Under the pieces are notes generated by a model. The model saw only the letters and a program-made list of their open reading frames with translations. It was not told where the DNA came from and did not search any database. The position numbers and the translations under genes are program-made. A stretch of 24,866 nucleotides of DNA from positions 1-24,866 of the forward strand of contig JAZGAE010000052.1 of NCBI GenBank assembly GCA_036475545.1. The letters run 5' to 3'. This stretch comes from JAZGAE01 sp036475545. GTDB lineage: Bacteria > Pseudomonadota > Alphaproteobacteria > DATDPM01. This document shows, one piece after another, positions 7,827 to 14,939 of this stretch; the first letter of the stretch is position 1; each line of letters opens with the position of its first letter.

Positions 7827-9026
7827 GTGTTGGGGAGGCGAAAGCTCGTAGTCTCGGGGAAGCTTCTTCTTGTCGTGATGGGTCTGGGCGCGGCGGCCGC
7901 GCCAGCCCGGGCCGAGTTCAGACCCGAGTTGCGGACGCATCTGGAACTAGAGCTCCTGATCGGCGGCAGTTTCCAGGCCGACGAGGAGAGTGATGAGGCC
8001 CGGTCCATATTCGTCGAGTTCGAATCGGCCGAGTTCGACTTTCGCCTGGTTCCCGAGTTCGGCGCGGTCCTCAACCTCGGCTTCGAGCCGGCGAGCGAGG
8101 AGTTCGAGGAAAACGGCATCATGAGGCGTCAGGCGCTGTTCGCCGAAGAGCTCTACATCCATTACGAGACGCTCAAACTCTTTCCGGATTACATCGACAG
8201 CGCCCGCGTCTTCGCCGGCAAATTCTCCCCGAACTTCGGCCTCGAGTTCGGATTCGACCAGGAGGAGACGGAGTTTCCGGGTGCGGTCACCGACGACTTC
8301 ATGGAGGAGTACGAGCTCTCCCAGAAGATCGGCGTCGGCGGGAACATCACGCCGTATCACCGCAAGTACGGCACCCACATGATTTCCTTCAGCGCCTTCT
8401 TCGACGACACGACGTTCTTGAGCCGCGACGCCTTCAAGGCCCGCATCCCTCGCAAGAAGGAGCTCAGCGACGGCGGCGCCGGCAACACGGAGAGCCTCGA
8501 GTCCTTCAACCTCACGATCAACGGCAGCGACATGGCGTTCGTGCCCGGCCTCACGTACGAGGTCGGGTTCCGCCACCAGGAGAAGGGAGAAGGGGAAGAC
8601 GACGTGAAGGACGAGGACGGGTTCGCGGTGGGCGTCCGATACAAGAAGGCATTCTTCCTGCCGCGGGACAGATTCCGCTATCCGATCAGCGTCACCGGCG
8701 CCGTCGAGTACGCCCACTTCTCGGGCTTCGAGGCCCGGGACGTGGTGGCCAACTTCGTCACGGCGGGCGTCGGAGCCGATTACGGCCCCTGGAATTTCGC
8801 CGTCGCCTACAGCCGAAAATTCCAAAGCCTTGCGACGGCGGAAGAAGAGGAGGAGGAAGAAGGGGCCGAATTCCGACGCGACGTCGTCGACGATCGATGG
8901 CAGGTGTCCACCGCGCGGCGTCTTTCTCCCTTCCTTTTGCTCCACTTCTTCTGGGCCTACGAGGAGGAGATCGGTCAGGGCAAGAACATCCTCGGGGCAT
9001 TGTTCGAATACGAGAAGAACTTCTAG
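7827..9026 (+). CDS. Acidic outer-membrane beta-barrel protein (hypothetical porin-like)
   Basis: 399 residues from GTG 7827, with GGAG 6 bases upstream. A signal peptide ends at ARA|E (residue 29). The mature part alternates polar and hydrophobic residues in short stretches, as in transmembrane beta-strands, and ends in Phe (FEYEKNF), the usual C-terminal signal of outer-membrane barrels. The protein is strikingly acidic. There are clusters of Asp/Glu near the N-terminus (QADEESDEA, EPASEEFEE), a GEGEDDVKDED segment near residues 254-264, and a run of seven Glu at about 339-345. I do not recognise a named family. The acidic segments could bind cations or simply be loops. It lies 90 bases after the binding-protein gene on the same strand, so a shared role in periplasmic uptake is inferred. 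Confidence 0.72.
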   Translation: MLGRRKLVVSGKLLLVVMGLGAAAAPARAEFRPELRTHLELELLIGGSFQADEESDEARSIFVEFESAEFDFRLVPEFGAVLNLGFEPASEEFEENGIMRRQALFAEELYIHYETLKLFPDYIDSARVFAGKFSPNFGLEFGFDQEETEFPGAVTDDFMEEYELSQKIGVGGNITPYHRKYGTHMISFSAFFDDTTFLSRDAFKARIPRKKELSDGGAGNTESLESFNLTINGSDMAFVPGLTYEVGFRHQEKGEGEDDVKDEDGFAVGVRYKKAFFLPRDRFRYPISVTGAVEYAHFSGFEARDVVANFVTAGVGADYGPWNFAVAYSRKFQSLATAEEEEEEEGAEFRRDVVDDRWQVSTARRLSPFLLLHFFWAYEEEIGQGKNILGALFEYEKNF

Positions 9027-9176
9027 GTGCCCCGCCGCCGCGAACCACGCTTTTTCTGCGGAACAGGTTCGCCGTCCCTGCGGACCGCGGCCGACGTGGC
9101 GCTCGTTCGCAAGCCTCACGGCAAGCAGGATCTGGAGCGCATAGTCCGGCGCGTGATGGCCGCAGGACCTGATTAG
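9027..9176 (+). pseudogene. Remnant of a response-regulator receiver domain (C-terminal piece)
   Basis: This begins directly after the stop of the outer-membrane protein gene and runs in the same frame for 49 codons to TAG. FFCGTGSPSLRTA, then VALVRKP and QDLERIVRRVMAA resemble beta4 through alpha5 of a CheY-like receiver, including the conserved Lys-Pro before the last helix. There is no start codon with a ribosome site, and the phospho-acceptor half is missing. I read it as a decayed fragment; chance similarity is possible because the piece is short. Confidence 0.4.
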
Positions 9177-9364
9177 GCCTTGTGTCCCAAAGGCGCCTGC
9201 GCGGGGCTTGGCGAGCACTCGCCCGGCGTGGACGGGCGCGCGTATCGGCCGCGTCACCGCACCTTGGCCTCTCGGGGGCCTCTCGGGAACGCGAGTCCTC
9301 TGGGGGAGGAGGGGATGCCCCCCCCGGGGGGGTGTCGGATCGCCGCCGACTCAGCAATTAAGAA
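9177..9364. other. Intergenic stretch with no credible gene
   Basis: No coding potential with a start and ribosome site was seen. It contains an 11-bp perfect tandem duplication (9266-9276 and 9277-9287, GGCCTCTCGGG) and a run of eight C followed by seven G (9318-9332). It forms the 3' flank of the pqqA-like gene terminator. Confidence 0.5.
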
Positions 9365-9393
9365 GCCGGCGGCTGAACAGGCCAGCCGCCGGC
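9365..9393 (-). terminator. Intrinsic terminator after the pqqA-like gene
   Basis: GCCGGCGGCTG (9365-9375) and CAGCCGCCGGC (9383-9393) are perfect 11-bp complements around a 7-nt loop. On the - strand the stem is followed by TTCTTAATT. It begins 16 bases after the restored stop codon of the pqqA-like gene, the usual place for a terminator. Confidence 0.6.
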
Positions 9394-9409
9394 AAGTCGA
9401 GCGGAAACA

Positions 9410-9483
9410 CTAGGTTTCCAAGCAAGCGTAAGAGTTCAGAGCCCGATGGCGATCTCAGCGATCACAGGAGTGTCCCAAACCAT
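9410..9483 (-). pseudogene. pqqA: PqqA-like PQQ precursor peptide gene carrying a small frameshifting deletion
   Basis: On the - strand an ATG (9483-9481) is preceded by a textbook GGGGAGG 8 bases upstream. It encodes MVWDTPVIAEIAIGL, the N-terminal signature of PqqA (W-x-x-P, then E-I and G-L/M), then hits TGA at 9438-9436. Two bases later another frame reads NSYACLET and stops at TAG (9412-9410). PqqA normally continues G-(L/M)-E-(I/V/M)-N-S-Y. Restoring four bases, such as GAGA, after the CTC codon would give one 25-residue peptide with the Glu and Tyr that the radical-SAM enzyme PqqE cross-links to build PQQ. As given, the Glu is lost and the Tyr is out of frame. It may be a true mutation or a sequence error. 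No pqqBCDE genes are in the window. A terminator hairpin follows immediately. Confidence 0.62.
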
Positions 9484-9503
9484 GGAAAAGGCCTCCCCGA
9501 GCA

Positions 9504-9537
9504 GCGCTTTCGAAATCGTCGATTCCGGGCGCTTTCG
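9504..9537 (-). repeat. Two direct repeats upstream of the pqqA-like gene
   Basis: GCGCTTTCG occurs at 9504-9512 and again at 9529-9537, 25 bases apart, just upstream of the pqqA-like ribosome site. It could be a regulator-binding pair; no clear -10/-35 is visible here. Confidence 0.3.
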
Positions 9538-9602
9538 GCATCGTGCAACTGTAAGTGTGCCCCGATTTCGGCCGTAAGGCAAGCCGTTCGCGGCGACGGC
9601 CT

Positions 9603-9626
9603 GGCCGCCCCATGGAAAGGGCGGCC
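9603..9626 (-). other. GC-rich hairpin between the ABC operon and the pqqA-like gene
   Basis: GGCCGCCC (9603-9610) and GGGCGGCC (9619-9626) form a perfect 8-bp stem with an 8-nt loop. It lies about 50 bases downstream of the ATPase stop. There is no T-tract. It could be an mRNA 3'-end stabiliser or a weak terminator separating the operon from the pqqA-like gene. Confidence 0.4.
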
Positions 9627-9674
9627 GCCCGGCTTCCGCCGCGTCCGCTTTCGCGAGCCAGCCCACGGGCCCGG

Positions 9675-10445
9675 TCAGGCCTCTTCGCTTGAGCCTTTGG
9701 CGAGGCCCGCAAGGAGCTTGGGATGCTCCCGGAGCAGGCTATGGGCCAACTCGTCGATGGCGGGGTCGTTGGGGTCTCGCGGACGGCGAAGGTCCACCGC
9801 GAGGTCGAGAACGATGCGTCCCGGGCTCGACGACATGAACAGCACCCGGTCGGCGAGATAGAGCGCCTCGTGCAGGTCGTGGGTCACGAACAGGATCGTT
9901 GTCGGCCGCGCGCTCCATATCTCGAGGAGGAGATGCCGAAGACGATTGGCCACCGGCGCATCGAGCGAAATGAAGGGCTCGTCCATGAGGAGAACCCCGG
10001 GGTTGACGGCGAAGGCCCGCGCCAGCGCGACGCGGCGCTGCATTCCTCCGGAGAGCCGGTTCGGAAAGGCGTCCATGACGTCTTCGAGGCGCATTTGCTT
10101 GAGCAGCCGTTCCGCGCGGCCGCTACGGATCGCCTCCTTGTCCATCACCAAGCGGATGTTGTCGATGACCGAGAGCCAGTCCAGCAGTCGGGGCGTCTGG
10201 AACATGTAACCGATCGCATGGCCGTCGGGCGCCCCGTCGCCGACCCGCACCGTCCCCTCCATGTCCGGGTCGAGGCCGCTCATGATGTTCAGGAGCGTGG
10301 TCTTGCCGCAGCCGGACGGGCCCAGGATGCAGGTGAGCTGTCCCTCCGGGATCGAGAACTCGAGACTGCCCAGGGCCTTGTGGTCGCAGCCGGGCGTCCG
10401 CGAGGCGTAAACCTTTCCGCTCAGTCTGACGGATAGCGCGGTCAT
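9675..10445 (-). CDS. ABC importer ATPase, NitT/TauT (SsuB/NrtD-like) family
   Basis: 256 residues. It has Walker A GPSGCGKTT (about residues 42-50), a Q-loop in GYMFQTPRLLDWLSVIDN, signature LSGGMQRR (about 131-138), Walker B VLLMDEPF, a D-loop SLDA, and switch histidine VTHD. The MFQ-x-x-x-LL-x-W pattern after the Q-loop is typical of nitrate/sulfonate/taurine-class importers. I chose ATG 10445, which overlaps the permease stop as ATGA with GGTGGAG just upstream; GTG 10454 would add three residues. The overlap implies translational coupling. It powers uptake through the neighbouring permease. The substrate is not predictable from the ATPase. Confidence 0.9.
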   Translation of the reverse strand: MTALSVRLSGKVYASRTPGCDHKALGSLEFSIPEGQLTCILGPSGCGKTTLLNIMSGLDPDMEGTVRVGDGAPDGHAIGYMFQTPRLLDWLSVIDNIRLVMDKEAIRSGRAERLLKQMRLEDVMDAFPNRLSGGMQRRVALARAFAVNPGVLLMDEPFISLDAPVANRLRHLLLEIWSARPTTILFVTHDLHEALYLADRVLFMSSSPGRIVLDLAVDLRRPRDPNDPAIDELAHSLLREHPKLLAGLAKGSSEEA

Positions 10446-11212
10446 AGTCTCCACCGTGTCAGCCGTACCTCAAGCGGTCGGACCATCGCCAGTTCGATGA
10501 AAAGAACGATGCCGACGAAGGCCAGCGTATAGGCCAAGATACTCGTAATATCGAAGAACTGGAAATAGACGCTGAGCTGGAAGCCGACGCCGTCGCTGCG
10601 ACCCAGGAGTTCCACGACCAGGACGATCTTCCAGATCAAAGCCAGTCCGCTTCGCGCGGCCACCATCAAGTAAGGGTAGAGCTGCGGCAGATAAATCTTG
10701 AACAGCGTCTTCCGCCAGGAGAGCCGGTAGATCTCCGCCACCTGGAGCAGGTCGCGGTTGACCGCGCGGGCGCCCTCGCGCACCGTCACCACCACCGTGG
10801 GGATCTTGTTGATGGCGACCGCGAGAATGGCCGCCACGTCGGTGAGTCCGAACCAGACGTAGCAAAGCATGATGACGACGAGCGCGGGAATGTTGAGGCC
10901 CAGCACCAGCCATCCGTCGAACAACATGTCGAACTGGCGTTGCCGGCCCATGAGCATGCCGAAGGCGGTGCCGATGATCATGGCGACCACGAACGCGATC
11001 ACGACACGCCTGAGCGTCACGCCGACGTGGTAGAAGAGGTCGCCGGTGAACGCGTGCTCGAACATGCTGAGGGCCACCATGCCTGGGCCGGGCAGCATTG
11101 GCGTGTCCGCGAGAGCCGCGATGAGCCCCCAGATGACCAGCAGGAATGCCAGCGACAGCAGCCGCAGCGCGAGGTCGGACGCGGTGCTTAGGGATGCGAT
11201 CAACCGGCGCAA
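10442..11212 (-). CDS. ABC importer permease, NitT/TauT (SsuC-like) family
   Basis: 256 residues with about six hydrophobic membrane segments (for example LLSLAFLLVIWGLIAAL, VVIAFVVAMIIGTAFGMLMG and ILAYTLAFVGIVLFIELAM). The EAA-loop region that docks on the ATPase reads EIYRLSWRKTLFKIYLPQLYPYL. It is an inner-membrane channel subunit. The start is a TTG at 11212: an in-frame TAG lies just upstream and no ATG fits, and no Shine-Dalgarno is evident. The binding-protein gene ends 22 bases upstream, so translation may depend on reinitiation. It ends in ATGA overlap with the ATPase gene. The family is sure, the cargo unknown. Confidence 0.87.
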   Translation of the reverse strand: MRRLIASLSTASDLALRLLSLAFLLVIWGLIAALADTPMLPGPGMVALSMFEHAFTGDLFYHVGVTLRRVVIAFVVAMIIGTAFGMLMGRQRQFDMLFDGWLVLGLNIPALVVIMLCYVWFGLTDVAAILAVAINKIPTVVVTVREGARAVNRDLLQVAEIYRLSWRKTLFKIYLPQLYPYLMVAARSGLALIWKIVLVVELLGRSDGVGFQLSVYFQFFDITSILAYTLAFVGIVLFIELAMVRPLEVRLTRWRL

Positions 11213-11234
11213 CGTTCGCTACCGTGGCCTAGCG

Positions 11235-12326
11235 TCAAAAGGCCGAGCCAGTCCAAAACGTTCCCGGGGCCAGCTCGCGGCTGTCGCCGACGAGATCACG
11301 CCCGCCTAAATCGGCCAGAAGCGCGAACACGGTTTGGGCCGACTCGACCTCTCGCCCGTCGAAGCCGGCCGGAATACCCTTGCGGTAGATGTCGCGCAGC
11401 GCGAGAAACGTCGCCTCGTCGTCCGCCTTGAGGAGGGGCCTGAGGCGCTCCCACTCCGCGTCCGATTCCTTGAGAATCGCCTTGGCCGCGTTGGAGGCCC
11501 TTAAGAACCCTTCGACCGCGTCCCGGTTGTCGTCCGCCCATTTCTCGCTGAAGACCCAGCCCACGACCGGCAACTCCCTGCCGACGCCGAAGGCGCTTAG
11601 CAGGTCGTTGATGCCGATCACCTGCTTGAGGCCGGCCGCCTTCAGCCGGGCCTGGTAATGCCAGAAGGTGAGTGCGGCGGGGAAATCGCCCTTGAGGACC
11701 AGCGCGTTGAGAATCGGCGGGGCGGCATAGACCGGCTTGGCGAAGTCCGCCATGTCCACGCCCATCGTCTTGCGGGAGTACGCCCGAAGCAGCAGCCAGC
11801 TCTTGTCCACGGGACCACCGGCGACACCGATTTCCTTGCCGCGCAGATCCTCGAGCGTCTCGATCCCGGCATCGGTGCGGACCATGACGCCGCCGGCGGC
11901 CACCGAGTGGGGCACGAAGGTGTAATCGATTTCGGCGGACCGTTGGCGCGACACCCAGATCCAGTCGGTGACGATGATGTCCACGGCCCCGCCCTGAAGC
12001 GCCACGGCGGTGGCGAGCTTGCTGGCGAGGGGCACCACCTTGAGCGCCACGCCTTCCTTTTCCGCCAGCCCGTGGTGCTGGATGACGTCGAGCTCCCAGT
12101 TGACCGTCCCGAACGTCAGCACCCCGACGCGCACAGGGGCAAGCTCGGCGGCCTCGACAGGGGCGTGGAGTCCGCCCGCGGCGAGCAACAACAGCGTCCC
12201 GGCCGCGGCGAAGAAGCTGCGCAGGAGGTATCCCGGACGGCGCACCGTACAACAATTGTCTGTCAAGACGAACATCTCCGTAATCGCACCGCCTTGCCCT
12301 AAGGCCAGCGCCTTCGTACGGAGCAT
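11235..12326 (-). CDS. ABC importer periplasmic binding protein, NitT/TauT (NMT1/THI5-like) family
   Basis: Up to 363 residues. ATG 12326 opens the frame, but the signal peptide (RRPGYLLRSFFAAAGTLLLLAAG) sits late, so ATG 12275 (MFVLTDN...) may be the true start. The mature protein reads VRVGVLTFGTVNWELDVIQ, then GLAEKEGVALKVVPL, GGAVDIIVTDWIWVSRQR, LEDLRGKEIGVAGGP and GWVFSEKWADDNRDAVEGFL. This is the two-lobed fold of nitrate/sulfonate/thiamine-precursor binding proteins. It should deliver a small organic or anionic ligand to the permease encoded next. Cys-Cys near the N-terminus lies before the signal core and is not a lipobox. Its position next to a pqqA-like gene and quinoprotein-type genes hints at a link with oxidation substrates, but that is inference. 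Confidence 0.85.
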   Translation of the reverse strand: MLRTKALALGQGGAITEMFVLTDNCCTVRRPGYLLRSFFAAAGTLLLLAAGGLHAPVEAAELAPVRVGVLTFGTVNWELDVIQHHGLAEKEGVALKVVPLASKLATAVALQGGAVDIIVTDWIWVSRQRSAEIDYTFVPHSVAAGGVMVRTDAGIETLEDLRGKEIGVAGGPVDKSWLLLRAYSRKTMGVDMADFAKPVYAAPPILNALVLKGDFPAALTFWHYQARLKAAGLKQVIGINDLLSAFGVGRELPVVGWVFSEKWADDNRDAVEGFLRASNAAKAILKESDAEWERLRPLLKADDEATFLALRDIYRKGIPAGFDGREVESAQTVFALLADLGGRDLVGDSRELAPGTFWTGSAF

Positions 12327-12352
12327 AACGGACGTGGAAAATGGACGCCTGA

Positions 12353-12381
12353 ATGGTGGTGAGATGGCCTCATGATGTCAA
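12353..12381 (-). promoter_or_regulatory. Promoter candidate for the ABC importer operon
   Basis: On the - strand, a perfect TTGACA (12381-12376) is followed after 17 bases by CACCAT (12358-12353; 3 of 6 to TATAAT). A start near 12346 gives a 20-nt leader to ATG 12326 or 70 nt to ATG 12275. The remaining intergenic DNA to 12618 holds a small inverted repeat (12535-12552, CCCGTC/GACGGG) and nothing else I can support. Confidence 0.35.
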
Positions 12382-12618
12382 GTGGTAAGGCCCCAAAAAT
12401 ATTACGCCTTTGGCGTTTTCCGGCCTGATTCCGCGGCGCCTCTCACCCGCTCGGGAACGTGCCGAACGAGAGCCCGTGCCGGCGGCATCGTTAAGGAATT
12501 CGCAACCCAGATCGGCAAAGGTGGCACGCGGCGGCCCGTCCGGACCGACGGGTGCGAAGCGCTCGTCATGGCGCCGGCCGCATGAACGTCCACTTGCGCC
12601 ACTCTTCGCCCTGATCGG

Positions 12619-14346
12619 ATGCAGCCCCAACGCGCGTTGAAAGGTTTCGGAAAACCGGACCTCGGGTCCCCCGGGGGCAAGGGGAGAAGCGCGAAGGACA
12701 GCCTCGCGGCCGCGCTCGAGCACCACCGCGCCGGGAATCTCGATCGGGCATGCCGGATTTACCGGAAGATCCTTCGCAAGGACGCCGCCCACGCCGAGGC
12801 CCTTCATCTCCTCGGGTTGGCGGTGGGCGAGCTGGGCCGTCCCGAGCGGGCGGCGCAACTCGTCGCCAAGGCGGTCGCCGCGGATCCGGGCGGTGCCGGC
12901 TACCGCCACAGCCTCGGCGTCCTGCTGCGTACCCTGGGACGGCCGGAAGAGGCCATCGACAGCTTCCGCGCTGCGCTGGAGATCCAACCGCGCTCGGCCA
13001 TGACGCTCACCGCGCTCGGCAATGCGCTGAAGGCGCTGGGCCGTTTCGACGAGGCGGCGGATTTCCATCGCAGGGCCCTCGAGGTCGATCCCGATTGCGC
13101 CGAGATCCTCTCCAACCTCGGCGTGACGTACAAGGAGGCGGGCCGGCTGGAGGAGGCGGTGGAGTGTCTCCGCGACGCCGTCGCCATGCACCCGGATCAC
13201 CCGGAGCTGCACTACAACCTGGGCAACGCGTGCCTCGCCGACGCCCGCTTCGAAGACGCCGAGGGCGCCTTCCAGAGCGCGGTCGCGATTGCGCCCCGCC
13301 ACGCGCGGGCGCTCTCGAACCTCGGGGTCGCGCTACGCGAGCAGGGCCGCCCCGGCGAGGCCGCGACATGTTTCCAAAAAGCGCTGGAGATCGTCCCCGA
13401 CTATGCCGAGGCCCACTGGAACCTCGGATTGGCACTGCTGATGACGGGGGACTTCGACCGTGGCTGGCCGGAGTACGAATGGCGGCGGCGCCTGCCCAAC
13501 TTTGCGATGCGGCGGCACCACGCCCCGGCGTGGGACGGCGGCGCGCTCGAGGGCCGGAGCCTTCTCGTTCACGCCGAGCAGGCGCTCGGCGACACCATCC
13601 AATTCGCCCGCTACGTCAGCATGGCGGCCAATGCCGGCGGCCGCGTTCTCCTCCAGTGCCCGTCGCCGCTCGCGCGGCTGCTGTCCGGGCTGGCCGGCCC
13701 CGATGAGATCATCACCTGTGGCGAGGAGCCGCCCCCCTTCGACCTCCACGCGCCGCTCATGAGCCTGCCGGGCCTGCTCGACCCAAAGCTGGAGAAGGCG
13801 GCGGCCATGGTCCCTTACTTGAGCCCGGAAGCCGCGCTGGCGGAGCAATGGCGGGCGCGTCTGGGCCAAGGCGGGGAACTCAGGGTGGGGATCTGCTGGC
13901 AAGGCAACCCCGCCTACCGGGCCGACCGCCGGCGCTCCGTCCCGCTCGACCGGTTCGCGGCGCTGGCCCGGCTCGATGGAGTGCGGCTCATCAGCCTCCA
14001 GAAGGGGTTCGGCACCGAACAGCTCGCCGAGCTTCCCGGCGACGTGGCAATCGAGGACCTGGGCCCGGCGCTGGACGAGGACACTGGCGCGTTCGTGGAC
14101 ACGGCGGCGGTCATCCAGAGCCTCGACCTGGTGATAGCCTCCGACACCGCCGTGCCGCATCTCGCCGGCGCGCTGGGGGCCGAGGTGTGGCTGCTGCTTC
14201 CTTTCGCCCCGGATTGGCGCTGGATGCTGGAACGCGGCGACAGTCCCTGGTATCCGACCATGCGCCTCTTCCGCCAGAGCCGGCCCGGCGACTGGAAAGG
14301 CGTATTCGATCGCGTTATCGGCGAGCTTCGCCAACGTCTGCCATGA
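12619..14346 (+). CDS. TPR-repeat protein with glycosyltransferase-9-like C-terminal domain
   Basis: 575 residues. The start ATG 12619 has only a weak ribosome site. Residues ~30-275 are tandem TPR units. The linker GDFDRGWPEYEWRRR is typical of TPR proteins joined to a GT-B-like domain. The C-terminal half has HAEQALGDTIQFARY (about residue 317), VGICWQGNPAYRADRRRSVPL (about 423) and VIASDTAVPHLAGALG (about 504), as in heptosyltransferase-like family 9 proteins. It probably adds sugar to a surface polymer or protein; the donor and acceptor are unknown, and it could be a non-catalytic GT9-like protein. It forms a pair with the DUF6165 gene 68 bases downstream and is the third TPR-catalytic fusion in the window. 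Confidence 0.83.
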   Translation: MQPQRALKGFGKPDLGSPGGKGRSAKDSLAAALEHHRAGNLDRACRIYRKILRKDAAHAEALHLLGLAVGELGRPERAAQLVAKAVAADPGGAGYRHSLGVLLRTLGRPEEAIDSFRAALEIQPRSAMTLTALGNALKALGRFDEAADFHRRALEVDPDCAEILSNLGVTYKEAGRLEEAVECLRDAVAMHPDHPELHYNLGNACLADARFEDAEGAFQSAVAIAPRHARALSNLGVALREQGRPGEAATCFQKALEIVPDYAEAHWNLGLALLMTGDFDRGWPEYEWRRRLPNFAMRRHHAPAWDGGALEGRSLLVHAEQALGDTIQFARYVSMAANAGGRVLLQCPSPLARLLSGLAGPDEIITCGEEPPPFDLHAPLMSLPGLLDPKLEKAAAMVPYLSPEAALAEQWRARLGQGGELRVGICWQGNPAYRADRRRSVPLDRFAALARLDGVRLISLQKGFGTEQLAELPGDVAIEDLGPALDEDTGAFVDTAAVIQSLDLVIASDTAVPHLAGALGAEVWLLLPFAPDWRWMLERGDSPWYPTMRLFRQSRPGDWKGVFDRVIGELRQRLP

Positions 14347-14414
14347 GGAGTGCGCCTGGCGCACCGGCCCGCGCCGGAGGGCGAGGGCGCCGTTGTATGG
14401 AATACGGAGACCCG

Positions 14415-14804
14415 ATGCAAATTACAGTTCCCGTTGCACCCGGTGAGCTCATCGACAAGATCACCATTCTGGAGATCAAGTCGGAGCGCATCTCGGACGA
14501 AGCCAAGCTGCGCAACGTGCGGGCCGAGCTTGCGATACTCACGCGCCTGCGCGAGGCCGCGTTTGCGCTGGATGGCGAGTTCGAGGCGCTGGCGGCGCAA
14601 CTCAAGGCCATCAACGGCGAGCTATGGGACATCGAGGATCGCATTCGCGAGTGCGAGCGGGCGGGTGATTTCGGCGCCACCTTTGTCGCGCTGGCGCGTT
14701 CGGTCTACCGCACGAACGACCGACGCGCCGCGGTGAAGCGCCGGATCAACGAACTCTTGGGCTCCGATATCGTCGAGGAAAAATCATACGCCCCCTATGC
14801 CTAG
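14415..14804 (+). CDS. DUF6165 family protein
   Basis: 129 residues from ATG 14415, with GGAGA 4 bases upstream; the frame is open further upstream but overlaps the TPR gene. The start MQITVPVAPGELIDKITILEIK matches the conserved opening of DUF6165 as I remember it. The rest is rich in predicted helices with heptad-like patterns (LRNVRAELAILTRLREAAFAL, LAAQLKAINGELWDIEDRIRE) ending in KRRINELLGSDIVEEKSY. The function is unknown. The family is often found beside TPR-type transferases, as here, so a helper role in the same surface-modification pathway is a reasonable guess. It is likely cytoplasmic, with no signal or membrane segment. Confidence 0.78.
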   Translation: MQITVPVAPGELIDKITILEIKSERISDEAKLRNVRAELAILTRLREAAFALDGEFEALAAQLKAINGELWDIEDRIRECERAGDFGATFVALARSVYRTNDRRAAVKRRINELLGSDIVEEKSYAPYA

Positions 14805-14835
14805 AGCATAATCCGGTCAAGTTGAACTGACTGCG
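14805..14835. repeat. Possible REP-like intergenic element fragment
   Basis: Directly after the DUF6165 stop, AGAGCATAATCCGGTCAAGT followed by TGAACTG resembles short intergenic repeats common in alphaproteobacteria. It holds the palindromic core TCAAGTTGA. I base this on memory of the pattern; copy number in the genome cannot be seen from one copy. Confidence 0.25.
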
Positions 14836-14939
14836 TTGCGCCGTGGCGAGGCGATCCGCCCGATGGCTGGCGCGAACCGTGCCAGACTTTCACCCGGCCT
14901 CGGTGGAGGTGACGTCGCCGCCGTCCTCGCCGGGTTCGA

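Noticed and set aside
9410..9483. Single-base repair of the pqqA-like frame giving GLELLRL
   Set aside because: That frame keeps a Glu but has no Tyr three residues later, and runs past the TAG just before the terminator; the four-base repair restores all PqqA features.
9445..9576. 43-codon + strand ORF opposite the pqqA-like gene
   Set aside because: No ribosome site and no recognisable sequence; the - strand reading has both.
12398..12416. ACGCC-AAA-GGCGT stem followed by T-rich DNA on the - strand
   Set aside because: It looks like a weak terminator but no - strand gene precedes it; the stem is only 5 bp.
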